Positions 34,944 through 43,127 of a stretch of DNA of 64,000 nt are shown here, in pieces. Made by a program: the position numbers and the translations under genes. The notes under the pieces are model-generated. The model did no database searches and had not been told where the DNA came from. It saw only the letters and a program-made list of their open reading frames with translations. The DNA lies in assembly GCA_019454125.1 (NCBI GenBank), contig CP075365.1, positions 124,001 through 188,000 of the forward strand, read 5' to 3'. Origin of the DNA: Fimbriimonadaceae bacterium (GTDB lineage Bacteria > Armatimonadota > Fimbriimonadia > Fimbriimonadales > Fimbriimonadaceae). Each line of letters opens with the position of its first letter. Within the stretch, counting starts at the first letter, position 1.

Positions 34944-35783
34944 ATGCCGCTCACGAGCGAAGAGATCGACGCCCTTTGGAACTTTGCCGACCCAAGCGAG
35001 AGCGAGGCCCGGTTCCGAAGGGCCCTTGAAGAAGGGGGAGGGACCGAGGTCCAGACCCAGCTGGCCCGCTCGCTGGGGCTGCAGCGGCGGTTCGATGAGG
35101 CGCAGGCCGTGCTGGACGGTCTCGAAGGCGAGATGGACACCCCTCTGCTCAAGGCGCGGTACGCGCTGGAGCAGGGCCGCGTGCTCAACAGTTCGCAGAA
35201 GAAGGAGGAAGCCGTGGCTTGGTTCGAGACCGCCCTTGCCCGTGCGATCGAGGCGGACGAGGACTTTTACGCGGTGGACGCGATGCACATGCTCGGTATC
35301 GCGTCTCCGCCGGAAGATGCCCTGGACTGGAACCTCAAGGCGATAGCCGCCGCCGAGGCCAGCGCCCAGCCGCGTGCTAAAAAGTGGCTCGGCAGCCTGC
35401 TGAACAACACGGCTTGGACCCTCCACGACATGGGTCGGTTGGACGAGGCGCTGGGGCTATTCGAGAAGGCGCTCGCCTTCCGGCGCGAGCACGGCACGTC
35501 CGAGACGCAGCGCATCGCGGAGTGGAGCGTCGCCCGCTGCCTCCGCTCGCTCGGCCGCACCGAAGAGGCCCTCTCCCGCCAACGCGCGCTCCTCGCCGAG
35601 GACCCCGATGGTGGCTACACCTACGAGGAGATCGCCGAGTGCCTCCTCGCGCTGGGCCAAGCCGAAGAAGCCAAGCCCCACTTCGCCCGCGCCCACGAGA
35701 TCTTGAGCCGCGACGAGTGGTTGGTGGCGAACGAGCCAGCCAGGCTTGAGCGGCTTAAGTCGCTAAGCATGCAGGAAAGCTGA
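34944..35783 (+). CDS. TPR-repeat protein
   Basis: A 279-residue soluble protein of tetratricopeptide repeats. Several blocks show the pattern A..LG....A...: QLARSLGLQRRFDEAQAVLDGL, LNNTAWTLHDMGRLDEALGLFEKALAFRRE, VARCLRSLGRTEEALSRQRALL and IAECLLALGQAEEAKPHFARAHEIL. No enzyme domain is seen. Likely a protein-interaction scaffold in the cytoplasm. The start ATG 34944 (MPLTSEEIDALW) is chosen over the longer open frame, which shadows mnmG upstream. No partner gene is obvious. Confidence 0.8.
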   Translation: MPLTSEEIDALWNFADPSESEARFRRALEEGGGTEVQTQLARSLGLQRRFDEAQAVLDGLEGEMDTPLLKARYALEQGRVLNSSQKKEEAVAWFETALARAIEADEDFYAVDAMHMLGIASPPEDALDWNLKAIAAAEASAQPRAKKWLGSLLNNTAWTLHDMGRLDEALGLFEKALAFRREHGTSETQRIAEWSVARCLRSLGRTEEALSRQRALLAEDPDGGYTYEEIAECLLALGQAEEAKPHFARAHEILSRDEWLVANEPARLERLKSLSMQES

Positions 35784-35805
35784 ACCGCCTGTCGTATTGG
35801 CTAGA

Positions 35806-36033
35806 TTATAGGTCGCGGCGTAGGAGCGTCCCTGTCTCTGCGTCGATGAAGTAACGAGACGGATGGCGGCCGGTGCCGGGGTCACCTTTATCGATGAGCC
35901 GCCACGCTAACTTGTACCGCCCATCATCGCCTTTGGCCCAACCAAGTTTCGGCGTTATCGTCGCCCATTGTTTGCCTTTGGCCACCTTGGCAATCGCGGT
36001 TTTGGCGGTTGCCTCGTCGAGGTTGCGGAAGCG
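35806..36033 (-). pseudogene. PepSY-like coding remnant, in frame behind the pepF stop
   Basis: Directly after the pepF TAA, on the same strand and in the same frame, 75 codons stay open and end at TAA (35806-35808). They translate to a sensible sequence, with AKTAIAKVAKG, WATITPKLGW and RYFIDAETGTLLRRDL, the last resembling the C-terminal strand of PepSY domains (Y-x-D-A-x-T-G-x-L). It has no good start codon; the first possible one is a GTG after 16 residues. It could be the remnant of a gene truncated at its 5' end or a readthrough extension of pepF. It does not overlap the TPR gene on the other strand. Confidence 0.45.
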
Positions 36034-37860
36034 TTACGACTTGTGCGCGGCCCAAAGCCTTTCGAACTCGGCCTGTAGCCCTTCGATCGCTGCGAAGCCG
36101 CCTTGCCAGAACTCGCGGGAGCGGAGGTCGATACCGAGGTGGGCCATGAGTTCGAACGGATTCTGAGAACCGCCGAGCCGGAGCACCTCGACGTACTTTT
36201 GCTCGAACCCGGCGCCTTCGGCTTTCGCCTTCTGGTAAACCGCCAGCGCCAGCAATTCCCCAAAGGAATAGGCGTAGACGTAAAACGGCGCGAAGACGAA
36301 GTGGCCGACATACTGCCACCACAGCTTGTGCTGCTCGCCTAGGCGGAGCGCGTCGCCGAACATCGACTGGATCTCCTCCTGCCAGATCGCCTCGAAGTCG
36401 TCGCTACTGAGCTCGCCCTTCGTGCGACGGTGCTCATGGCAGCGCTGCTCGAAGCGGAACATCGCGGCCTGGCGGTGCACGCTGGCGAAGATGCCTTCCA
36501 GCTTCTGCGCATAGAGCGCGAGCCGGTCACGGTCGTCAGCCTCGCCTACGAGCCGCTCGAAGGTGAGCATCTCGCCGAAGATCGAGGCGAGCTCGGCCAG
36601 CGGCAGCGAACCGTCGAAGTTGAGATAGCTTTGCGCCCGGCTGAGCGAGCCGTGCACGCCGTGGCCCATCTCGTGGGCGAGGGTCATCACGTCGTCCAGC
36701 GTGCCGAGGTAGCTCTGTAGAAGCACCGGGTGGGTGTCCGGCGTGTTGTAGCTGCAGAAAGCGCCGCCCGTCTTTCCCTCGCGGGGCTCGGCGTCGATCC
36801 AGCCCTTGTCGAAGAACTCTTGCGCGCGGTCGCGGAGGGTCGCAGAGAAACCACCGAAGGACTCCAGCACGATCTGCTTGCCAAGTTCCCAGGAGACCGT
36901 GCGCTTCGTCTCGAAGAGCGGCGCGTAGCGGTCGATGTGGGTGAGCTCGTCCAAGCCGAGGGCCTCGCGCTTGACCCGGTAGTAGCGCTCGACGATGTCG
37001 CTCCGCTCCTTGCAGAGTTGCATGACGAGGTCGACGGTGGGTTTGTCGAGCTCGTTCGCCATGTGGCGGGAGCTCTCCGGGTGCTCGTACTTCCGCAGCC
37101 GGTCCTCCAGCCGCTTGTCCGCGAGCAGGGTGTTGTAGAGGAACGTGCAGGTGCGGCGCAGGTTGACGAGGCCCGCGGAGAACGCGTCGGCGGCGGCCTG
37201 GCGCACGAGGCGGTTGGGGTCGCGAAGCTTGGTGAGGACCTCTTCCATCGTCAACTCGACCGCGGCGGCCACGTCCGGACCATGGTAGTGGTACTTCTGG
37301 TTCGCGGTGAGCTCGTCGTGCAGGCGCATCCAGGCGCGCACGCCCGTGTTGGCGGTCTCCTCCAACAAGACCTCCTCGGTCTCCGAGAGGGCGTGCGGCC
37401 GGTAAGCCTGGCGGACGCTGAGGAAGTGCGCATAGGGGCTGCATGCGGGGTCCTTGGCGCAGTCCGCGATGTAGACCGGGTCCGCCGCCTGGAGCTCCAG
37501 GTCGAAGAACATCAGCTTGATGCGCAACTCGCTCGCCTTCTCGGTCTGTTCTTGCATGAAGGCGCCGTGCTCCGGCTTGCCCGTGTCGGCCGCGAAGACG
37601 AGGTTCGCATAGTGCTGCGGCTTGGACATCTCGGTCAAGATGGCTTCGTACTCGCGAAGGGCGGTGCCCAGCTCTGCACCGGTCATCGCCTTGTTGCCGA
37701 CCTTACTGCGGTAACGCGCGGCAAAATCGTCGGCCTTGCGGTGGCACTCTTCCCAGGTCGCGGCGATCTTCGGGTCGGCGAGCCCGGAGAAGAGGGCGGA
37801 CAGGTCCCACCGCACGCCCTTGGCGGCGGCCGATTCGATAGTGGCGCTCATTCCACCCAT
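36034..37860 (-). CDS. pepF: M3 family oligoendopeptidase (PepF-like)
   Basis: Cytosolic zinc endopeptidase of 608 residues. The zinc site is LAHEMGHGVHG with His396, Glu397, His400; the third ligand lies in LASIFGEMLTFERLV (Glu). Upstream is the M3B-type helical domain with LDELTHIDRYAPLF; SYNTPDTHPVLLQSYLG and YAYSFGELLALAVY also match PepF. Start ATG 37860 is preceded by GAGGG four bases away; a second ATG three codons in is possible. Cleaves short peptides. It follows the CDF gene by 15 bases in one operon. Confidence 0.93.
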   Translation of the reverse strand: MGGMSATIESAAAKGVRWDLSALFSGLADPKIAATWEECHRKADDFAARYRSKVGNKAMTGAELGTALREYEAILTEMSKPQHYANLVFAADTGKPEHGAFMQEQTEKASELRIKLMFFDLELQAADPVYIADCAKDPACSPYAHFLSVRQAYRPHALSETEEVLLEETANTGVRAWMRLHDELTANQKYHYHGPDVAAAVELTMEEVLTKLRDPNRLVRQAAADAFSAGLVNLRRTCTFLYNTLLADKRLEDRLRKYEHPESSRHMANELDKPTVDLVMQLCKERSDIVERYYRVKREALGLDELTHIDRYAPLFETKRTVSWELGKQIVLESFGGFSATLRDRAQEFFDKGWIDAEPREGKTGGAFCSYNTPDTHPVLLQSYLGTLDDVMTLAHEMGHGVHGSLSRAQSYLNFDGSLPLAELASIFGEMLTFERLVGEADDRDRLALYAQKLEGIFASVHRQAAMFRFEQRCHEHRRTKGELSSDDFEAIWQEEIQSMFGDALRLGEQHKLWWQYVGHFVFAPFYVYAYSFGELLALAVYQKAKAEGAGFEQKYVEVLRLGGSQNPFELMAHLGIDLRSREFWQGGFAAIEGLQAEFERLWAAHKS

Positions 37861-37875
37861 TATTCCCTCAGTCCC

Positions 37876-38796
37876 TTAGCCGAGATCGGGCTCGGCATGG
37901 TGCTCACGCTGCTGGTGGCGGAGCTCTTCCTCATAGGGCTCGTAGTGCACGATCGTCTCCGCCCCGCCGAGGGCTTGGCTGAGCTCCGCCTCGATCTCCT
38001 CGGCGAGGTCGTGGGCCTGGATGAAGGTGAGGTGGTCGTCCAGCATGATGTGCAGTTGGACGATGCGCTTCGAGCCGGACTGCCGCGTCTTGAGGGCGTG
38101 GTGGCCGCGCACAGCGGGATGCTCTGCGAGCACCCGCTCGATGCGCTGGAGGTCGGCCCGGGGCAGGGCCCCGTCCATCAAAGGGTGCAAGGCGCGCAAA
38201 AGGTGGCGGATAGCGAGAAAGGCGGTGATCCCCGTAAAGGCGAGCGCCACGGCCGGATCCATCCAGTTCAGCCCCGTCACCCGCGTCGCGACCAGGCCCA
38301 CGAGCACGCCGAGCGAGGCGAACGTGTCGCCGCGCAGGTGCTCCGCCTCACCGCGCAAGGCGGCCGAATCGGCCCTCTTCGCAGTCCGGATGAGGTAGCC
38401 GCGGACGGCCGTGTTCGCGAGAGCGGCATAGGCCATGGCGGCGATGCCCCAGCCCGCCTCGATCGGTTTGGGGTCGTGGAGCCGCAAGGCGGCCTGCCAG
38501 GCGATGACGCCCGCCGAGACCACGACCAGCACCATCTGGAACGCGCTGAGAAGATCCTCCGCCTTGCCGTGACCGAACGGGTGGTCGCGGTCTGGCGGCT
38601 CCGCCGCGATGCGGATCGTCCAGAGCGAGGCGGCCGAAACGGCGACGTCCAACATCGACTGGATCGCCTCGGCAAGCACGGCGATACTGCCCGAGAGCCC
38701 GCTCGCCACCCCCTTGAAGGCGACGACGAGGACGGTGGACAGGAGCGAGACGGCGGCCGCCCTTTGGGCCAGCACCGATTTTTCCGCCGCCGTCAT
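37876..38796 (-). CDS. Cation diffusion facilitator transporter
   Basis: Inner-membrane metal/proton antiporter of 306 residues. Six helices are visible (about 15-37, 41-60, 80-100, 113-132, 152-170, 176-195). The metal site pattern is partly present: helix 2 LAEAIQSMLDVAVS (the usual HxxxD is AxxxQ..LD) and helix 5 EAEHLRGDTFASLGVLVG (HxxxD, H and D). DHPFGHGKAEDL between helices 2 and 3 is the typical cytosolic loop. C-terminal soluble domain with HHALKTRQSG, IMLDDHLTFIQAHDLAEEIEAEL. Metal cannot be told; loss of the helix-2 pattern is odd. ATG 38796 chosen over a TTG 51 bases upstream. Confidence 0.88.
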   Translation of the reverse strand: MTAAEKSVLAQRAAAVSLLSTVLVVAFKGVASGLSGSIAVLAEAIQSMLDVAVSAASLWTIRIAAEPPDRDHPFGHGKAEDLLSAFQMVLVVVSAGVIAWQAALRLHDPKPIEAGWGIAAMAYAALANTAVRGYLIRTAKRADSAALRGEAEHLRGDTFASLGVLVGLVATRVTGLNWMDPAVALAFTGITAFLAIRHLLRALHPLMDGALPRADLQRIERVLAEHPAVRGHHALKTRQSGSKRIVQLHIMLDDHLTFIQAHDLAEEIEAELSQALGGAETIVHYEPYEEELRHQQREHHAEPDLG

Positions 38797-38976
38797 AAGC
38801 GTGATTTTCGCTCGAAACTGTCGTTTGAGGCTCGGGCCTTGCGGCAAGGAGCCCGGAATCGTCCGTCGTCGGATTGACTCCTTTTGACTTGTAGTTCGCG
38901 TGCCGCTTTCCTAGGCACTTCTGCCCAAACGATTCTAAGGGGAGCTCGGAGAGCAACTTTTGAATAAAATAGACTT

Positions 38977-39338
38977 GTGAGCAAACTTCTTACCAAAAAA
39001 TGGGCGTGCGCGGCTTCGTGCGTGGTAGCGGGATGGAGTTGGGTGGTCGCCGCTGCGGTTTCAACGCCGAACCCGGTCCGAGATAAGGGTTGCGGCATTG
39101 CCTCAGATCCAGCCTGCGTGAGCGCAACGCCTGCCCCAACGGTTGTCAGAACCATGCTGGGATGTCCCAGTTGAATTGGGCGTCCAGGTATAAAGATTGC
39201 GGCAGTCCCGGAAACTGTTACTCCGAGTCCTGCCGCTTCTGGGCATACACCGGCCAAAACTGTGTCACGGCAAATTACGTCGGTGAGTTCTTTAGCAACG
39301 CAGAAAGGTGCGGCCAGATATGGCAACCGGACAACTGA
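38977..39338 (+). pseudogene. Small secreted Cys-rich protein, apparently frameshifted
   Basis: Two open frames join here. From GTG 38977 a signal-peptide-like start (MSKLLTKKWACAASCVVAGWSW, ending VVAAAVS) runs to a TGA at 39172-39174 in the first frame. In the -1 frame, an open reading from 39090 to 39338 gives a Cys-rich sequence with ACPNGC, KDCGSPGNCYSESC, GQNC and ERCGQIW. One shift in the overlap (39090-39170) would fuse a signal peptide to the Cys-rich domain, as in the comparable protein at 55607-55939. Assembly error, true pseudogene, or two separate small genes are all possible. G+C is low at the start (38941-39000 has 22 of 60). It overlaps the pseudopilin gene by 19 bases. Confidence 0.45.
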
Positions 39339-39928
39339 GCCAGAAAACCCGAAGCGGCTTCACCCTCGTGGAGCTCGCCACGGTCGCGGCGATCGTCGCG
39401 ATCCTAGGCGCCGTCCTCTTTGCGGTGGTGGCAAGGGCCAAGTCGTCTGGCCACTATACGACCTGTCTTTCGAACCTCTCACAAATGGGTAAGGCCCATT
39501 CCCTTTACGCCTTAGACTATAGTGACACCTTGCCCGCTTGCCTTACGCCCATCTGCGTGGATTCTGACCTCAAGGGGGGTGACGTTAGGAAGCCTGCCCA
39601 TCTCTGGCGCGGGATGATAAAACCGTATGGATTGGCCGACGGCCAGTTTTTCTGTCCGAAAGATCCCCACGCCCATAGGGAGTTCAAGGACGGATGGGCC
39701 GACCACACGGCGTCCAGTTACCTTCACTGGGTGGGGATCACCGCGAACGGCATGCCCGTCGTCGCCACCACGATTGGCGACCCGACCAAAACGCCCCTGA
39801 TGCTTGAAGACGCGGTGGAGTTCCGCCGCAAGCCGGATTCGAACAACAGTTACGGTATTGGCCCGCACGATGGGCTGTCCAACATCGTCTATTTCGACGG
39901 CCACGTCAAAGCGTTCAAAAGTCCGTAG
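39320..39928 (+). CDS. Type IV pilin-like (pseudopilin) secreted protein
   Basis: A 202-residue protein with a prepilin peptidase site: KTRSG|FTLVELATVAAIVAILGAVLFAVV (Gly -1, Glu +5). The globular part has CLSNLSQMGKAHSLYALDYSDTLP, the usual start of small DUF1559-like pseudopilins, and a C-terminal GPHDGLSNIVYFDGHVKAF, the conserved 'H..G.N..F.DGHV' ending. It is probably processed and placed in a type II secretion/pilus-like apparatus, whose core genes are not in this window. ATG 39320 is preferred to GTG 39308. It directly follows the broken Cys-rich gene and so may be paired with it. Confidence 0.87.
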   Translation: MATGQLSQKTRSGFTLVELATVAAIVAILGAVLFAVVARAKSSGHYTTCLSNLSQMGKAHSLYALDYSDTLPACLTPICVDSDLKGGDVRKPAHLWRGMIKPYGLADGQFFCPKDPHAHREFKDGWADHTASSYLHWVGITANGMPVVATTIGDPTKTPLMLEDAVEFRRKPDSNNSYGIGPHDGLSNIVYFDGHVKAFKSP

Positions 39929-39990
39929 GGTCGCCCGGGTCTCGTTTAGGGGGTGCAGGCGCCCGCCGCGCTCCGTCATGATGTTCAGGC

Positions 39991-41652
39991 ATGCTCCTTG
40001 AGCTGACCGTCGAGAACATCGCGATCATCGACCGGGCGTCCCTTTCCTTGGGGCCCGGGTTCACCGCGCTCACGGGCGAGACGGGGGCGGGCAAGTCGTT
40101 GTTGGTCGACGCGATCGGCCTGGCCCTCGGCGGGCGCGCCGATTCTGACTTGGTGCGGACGGGGGCGCGGAAGGGAACGGTCACGCTCCTGGCCGACCTC
40201 AGCCGCTCGCCCGCGATCCTGGCCCGTTGCGCCGAGTTCGGCGTGGACATGGAGGACGGGCAGCTCGCCGTGCAACGTGAGGTGAGCGTGGAGGGCCGTT
40301 CCAACGTCCGCCTGAACGGGCGCCCTGCGTCGGTCGGCGTCCTCCGCGAGATCGGCGCGATGCTGGTCGACCTGCACGGGCAGCACGACCACCAGGCGTT
40401 GCTCGCCCAAGAGAAGCAGGTGGACTTCTTCGACGCCTGGATCGGCGAGGCCGCCTGGAAGGCACTTGCCGAGGTCCAAGAGCGGCACCACGAGTGGGAA
40501 GCCCTCCGCCGCCGGCTCGAAGCCCTGCGTGGCGGAAGGCGCGAACGCGAGCAACGCCTTGATATGCTGCGTTTCCAGGTCGGAGAACTCGAGGCGCTTG
40601 CGCCGGTCGAAGGCGAGGTGGAGCAGCTCGAGGCGCGCGTCGAGCGGCTGCGGAACGCGGAACGGCTGGCGGTGGGGGTCGGCGCCGCCCTCGCCCTCAT
40701 CGCCGACGAAGGCGGCGCCCAGGAGTCGCTCGGCCGGGCCTTACGGGAAGTGGAGGGCGCCGTCAACTACGACCCCGCATTAGGCGAAGCCCTCGAGACC
40801 CTGCGCGAGGCGACCCTCGCCGCGCGGGAGGCAGCGCCCCAGCTCCGCTCCTACCTGGACGAGCTCGAATCGGAACCGGATGCGCTCGAGCAGACCGCCG
40901 CCCGGCTCGACGCCCTGCGCCGTGCCATGCGAAAGTACGGCGACACCGAGGCCGCGCTGGTCGAATACCTGCGCGCCGCACGAGAGGAACTCGGGACATT
41001 GGAGACGGACGACCAAGACGAGGCCGGGCTCGTCCAGAGACTCGGCGCGGCGGAGGCCGACCTTCACGAAGCCGCCGCCCAGTTGACCGAAGTCCGGCGA
41101 GGCAGGGCCGAGGAGTTCGGCCGGCTCGTGACCGCGCAGATCCGCGAGCTTGCCATGGAGCGTGCCGAGTTCCGCGTGGTGGTCGATCCGAAGCCGATCG
41201 CCGCGGACGGTGCTGACTCGGTGGCCTTCTTCTTCACGGCGAACCCCGGAGACCCCCCACGTCCCCTCGCACGGGTCGCGAGCGGCGGCGAGATCAGCCG
41301 GGTGATGCTCGGAATCAAGGTCGCTTCCGCCGGGCGGGCCGGCGTGCCGACCCTCATCTTCGACGAAGTCGACACTGGCCTAAGCGGACGTGCGGCGGCG
41401 GTGACGGCGCGCAAGCTGGAGGAGTTGGCCCAGTTCTACCAGGTCATCGTCATCAGCCACCTGCCCCAGATCGCAGGGCGGGCGCACACCCAGTTCCGGA
41501 TCGAGAAGTCGGTGGAGGGAGAGCGCGCGAGGACGGACGTGCGGCTGCTGGAAGGCGAGGAGCGGCTGGCCGAAGTCGCAAGGCTGCTCGCCGGCGAGAA
41601 GGTCGGGGAATCGGCCCTGGCCAACGCCCGGGAAATCTTGGCCCGAGGCTAG
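39991..41652 (+). CDS. recN: DNA repair protein RecN
   Basis: SMC-like ATPase of double-strand break repair. Residues 1-60: LLELTVENIAIIDRASLSLGPGFTALTGETGAGKS with Walker A GETGAGKS; DLHGQHDHQALLAQE; coiled-coil arms about 155-380 rich in Glu/Arg/Leu; C-terminal signature RVASGGEISRVMLGIK, Walker B VPTLIFDEVDTGLSGRAA and ISHLPQIAGRA. Length 553 is typical. Start ATG 39991 is followed immediately by LLELTVEN, the family's own beginning. It is transcribed alone between the pseudopilin and a convergent gene whose stop is adjacent. Confidence 0.96.
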   Translation: MLLELTVENIAIIDRASLSLGPGFTALTGETGAGKSLLVDAIGLALGGRADSDLVRTGARKGTVTLLADLSRSPAILARCAEFGVDMEDGQLAVQREVSVEGRSNVRLNGRPASVGVLREIGAMLVDLHGQHDHQALLAQEKQVDFFDAWIGEAAWKALAEVQERHHEWEALRRRLEALRGGRREREQRLDMLRFQVGELEALAPVEGEVEQLEARVERLRNAERLAVGVGAALALIADEGGAQESLGRALREVEGAVNYDPALGEALETLREATLAAREAAPQLRSYLDELESEPDALEQTAARLDALRRAMRKYGDTEAALVEYLRAAREELGTLETDDQDEAGLVQRLGAAEADLHEAAAQLTEVRRGRAEEFGRLVTAQIRELAMERAEFRVVVDPKPIAADGADSVAFFFTANPGDPPRPLARVASGGEISRVMLGIKVASAGRAGVPTLIFDEVDTGLSGRAAAVTARKLEELAQFYQVIVISHLPQIAGRAHTQFRIEKSVEGERARTDVRLLEGEERLAEVARLLAGEKVGESALANAREILARG

Positions 41653-42468
41653 CTAGCGGCCGCCGAGGCCGCCCAGCCCGCCCAGAATGTTGCCCATCCC
41701 GCCGCCGATGTCGCCCGCGATCGAGAACCACTTGCGCTTGCGGTACTTGTCGCAGATCTCCTGGACAAGGTCGTCGGTCTGGCGGCCCGAGACGTCCACG
41801 CGGTTGCTGCTCGTCCCGCGCATCTTCATCAGGGATTTGACCGCTTGGTCCGGATCGCTGCCCGCCTGGGAGATCGCGTCCAAGACCTCGACCACCATCG
41901 TCTTGGTCTCGCCGAGGGCTTGCGCATAGGCGTTGCGGATTGGGACGCACTCGGGCGGCGGCGGCAGGCTGTCGAAGTCATCGATCAGCGTGTTCCACTC
42001 GGCCCGCTTCACCCCCGCCTGCTGGGCAATGTCCTCGGCCGGCGACTTGTCGAGGGCGTCCGGGTCGTTATTGAGGAGGCCGTCCATGACTCCCGGGGTC
42101 CCGCCGACCCCGGAAAGCATGGCGAGGTTCGTCAGGAGCCCGGCCATCTGCTCGGTGGACATGTCCTTGCGCTTCTTCTCGATGCGCTCCAGGTGCTTCA
42201 ACCAGTCCAGGATTGCCTGCGGCATCTCGGGCGGAACTTCTTGCGACGCCTGCAAGGCGGGTTGGGGCTCGGCAGTGGCCTGCGTCACCGGTGCGACGGG
42301 CACCTCGCCCGCTTGGGTCGCCGGGCCGCTCACGCCCTGGCCCTTGAAAAGAATGCCTGAAAGACCGACTCCCAGCACGATCGCGAGCACAAGCATTCCC
42401 AAGCCGATGTAAAGGTAGTTCCGGCTCTGCTTCGCATGGGCGGCGTACGGGTCGATCGGGGTCTGCAC
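41653..42468 (-). CDS. Unknown single-pass membrane protein
   Basis: A 271-residue protein with one membrane segment (about 18-40, YLYIGLGMLVLAIVLGVGL) after a short N-terminus, then a Pro/Ala/Gln-rich linker and a soluble helical part with LLTNLAMLSGVGG and DDFDSLPPPPEC. It ends in a Gly-rich tail (GDIGGGMGNILGGLGGLGG). I do not recognise the family. GTG start at 42468 follows a textbook ribosome site (AAGGAGGAC). The stop abuts the recN stop, so the genes converge. Orientation suggests the soluble part is outside the cytoplasm. Confidence 0.65.
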   Translation of the reverse strand: MQTPIDPYAAHAKQSRNYLYIGLGMLVLAIVLGVGLSGILFKGQGVSGPATQAGEVPVAPVTQATAEPQPALQASQEVPPEMPQAILDWLKHLERIEKKRKDMSTEQMAGLLTNLAMLSGVGGTPGVMDGLLNNDPDALDKSPAEDIAQQAGVKRAEWNTLIDDFDSLPPPPECVPIRNAYAQALGETKTMVVEVLDAISQAGSDPDQAVKSLMKMRGTSSNRVDVSGRQTDDLVQEICDKYRKRKWFSIAGDIGGGMGNILGGLGGLGGR

Positions 42469-42568
42469 GTCCTCCTTTTAGGGTCAGCCAATTGTGCCTG
42501 ACTTTCGCCATTGGTTTTGACGCCCGAAACCAACGGCCCGTTCCTTGACGGGCCTGTCAGGGCGAACT

Positions 42569-42586
42569 CTTCAAATCTTTTTGAAG
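42569..42586. promoter_or_regulatory. Inverted repeat in divergent promoter region
   Basis: CTTCAAA (42569-42575) and TTTGAAG (42580-42586) form a perfect 7-bp dyad with a 4-base centre, 20 bases before the ATG of the 42606 gene and 100 bases from the divergent start at 42468. It could be an operator or an RNA hairpin of the leader. Confidence 0.3.
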
Positions 42587-42605
42587 TCTGAGGAATAAGG
42601 AAGCT

Positions 42606-43127
42606 ATGGCACGGATTGGAGACGGACACCCCTTGTTCGCCTATTTCCGCGGCCTCGTTCACGAGGCGGTGGCGGTGGAGCTGCGTGAGCCCCGGATCGA
42701 CGACGTCGAACACTACGTCGCCCGGCTCCTCACCGATTTCGCCCTCTTGGACTCCGTCTTTGCGATCCAGGACGGCACCGGGCGTCGTCTTACCAGCATC
42801 CAGGAGATGCTTGCGGAAGGGGACGTGCTGCTCAATGCCGACTCCTTCGAACGGGAGCGGCAAGTCCACAAGCACATTGGCGACTACATCCTCTTCTGGT
42901 CTGGGGTCAACCCGGTCTATCTCACCCGGCTGAAGCTCACGGACGGTCGCGAAGTCGTCTGCGACTACACCCGCCAAGGCAAGGCGAGCTACCAGCTTGT
43001 GAGCCAGTTCGACTACTCGCCCTATGAGCGCGAGGCGGAGACGTTCGCGAAGCTAAGCGACCTTTTCGAAGGCGTCGCCTATGCGCTGGCCCGCGTCCGC
43101 CACCAGCTGCCCTTCGGACGAGCCTAG
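42606..43127 (+). CDS. Unknown soluble protein
   Basis: A 173-residue protein with no family I can name. It begins HPLFAYFRGLVHEAVAVELREP and has LLTDFALLDSVFAIQDGTG, then IQEMLAEGDVLLNADSFERERQVHKHIGDYILFWSGVNP. No signal peptide or membrane segment. Good ribosome site (AAGGA) ahead of the ATG 42606. It has regular alpha/beta composition and no low-complexity sequence. It ends four bases over the convergent MFS stop. Confidence 0.7.
   Translation: MARIGDGHPLFAYFRGLVHEAVAVELREPRIDDVEHYVARLLTDFALLDSVFAIQDGTGRRLTSIQEMLAEGDVLLNADSFERERQVHKHIGDYILFWSGVNPVYLTRLKLTDGREVVCDYTRQGKASYQLVSQFDYSPYEREAETFAKLSDLFEGVAYALARVRHQLPFGRA

Noticed and set aside
36730-38877. 715-codon plus-strand open frame over pepF and the CDF gene
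   Set aside because: Antisense to two genes with complete catalytic or transporter motifs.
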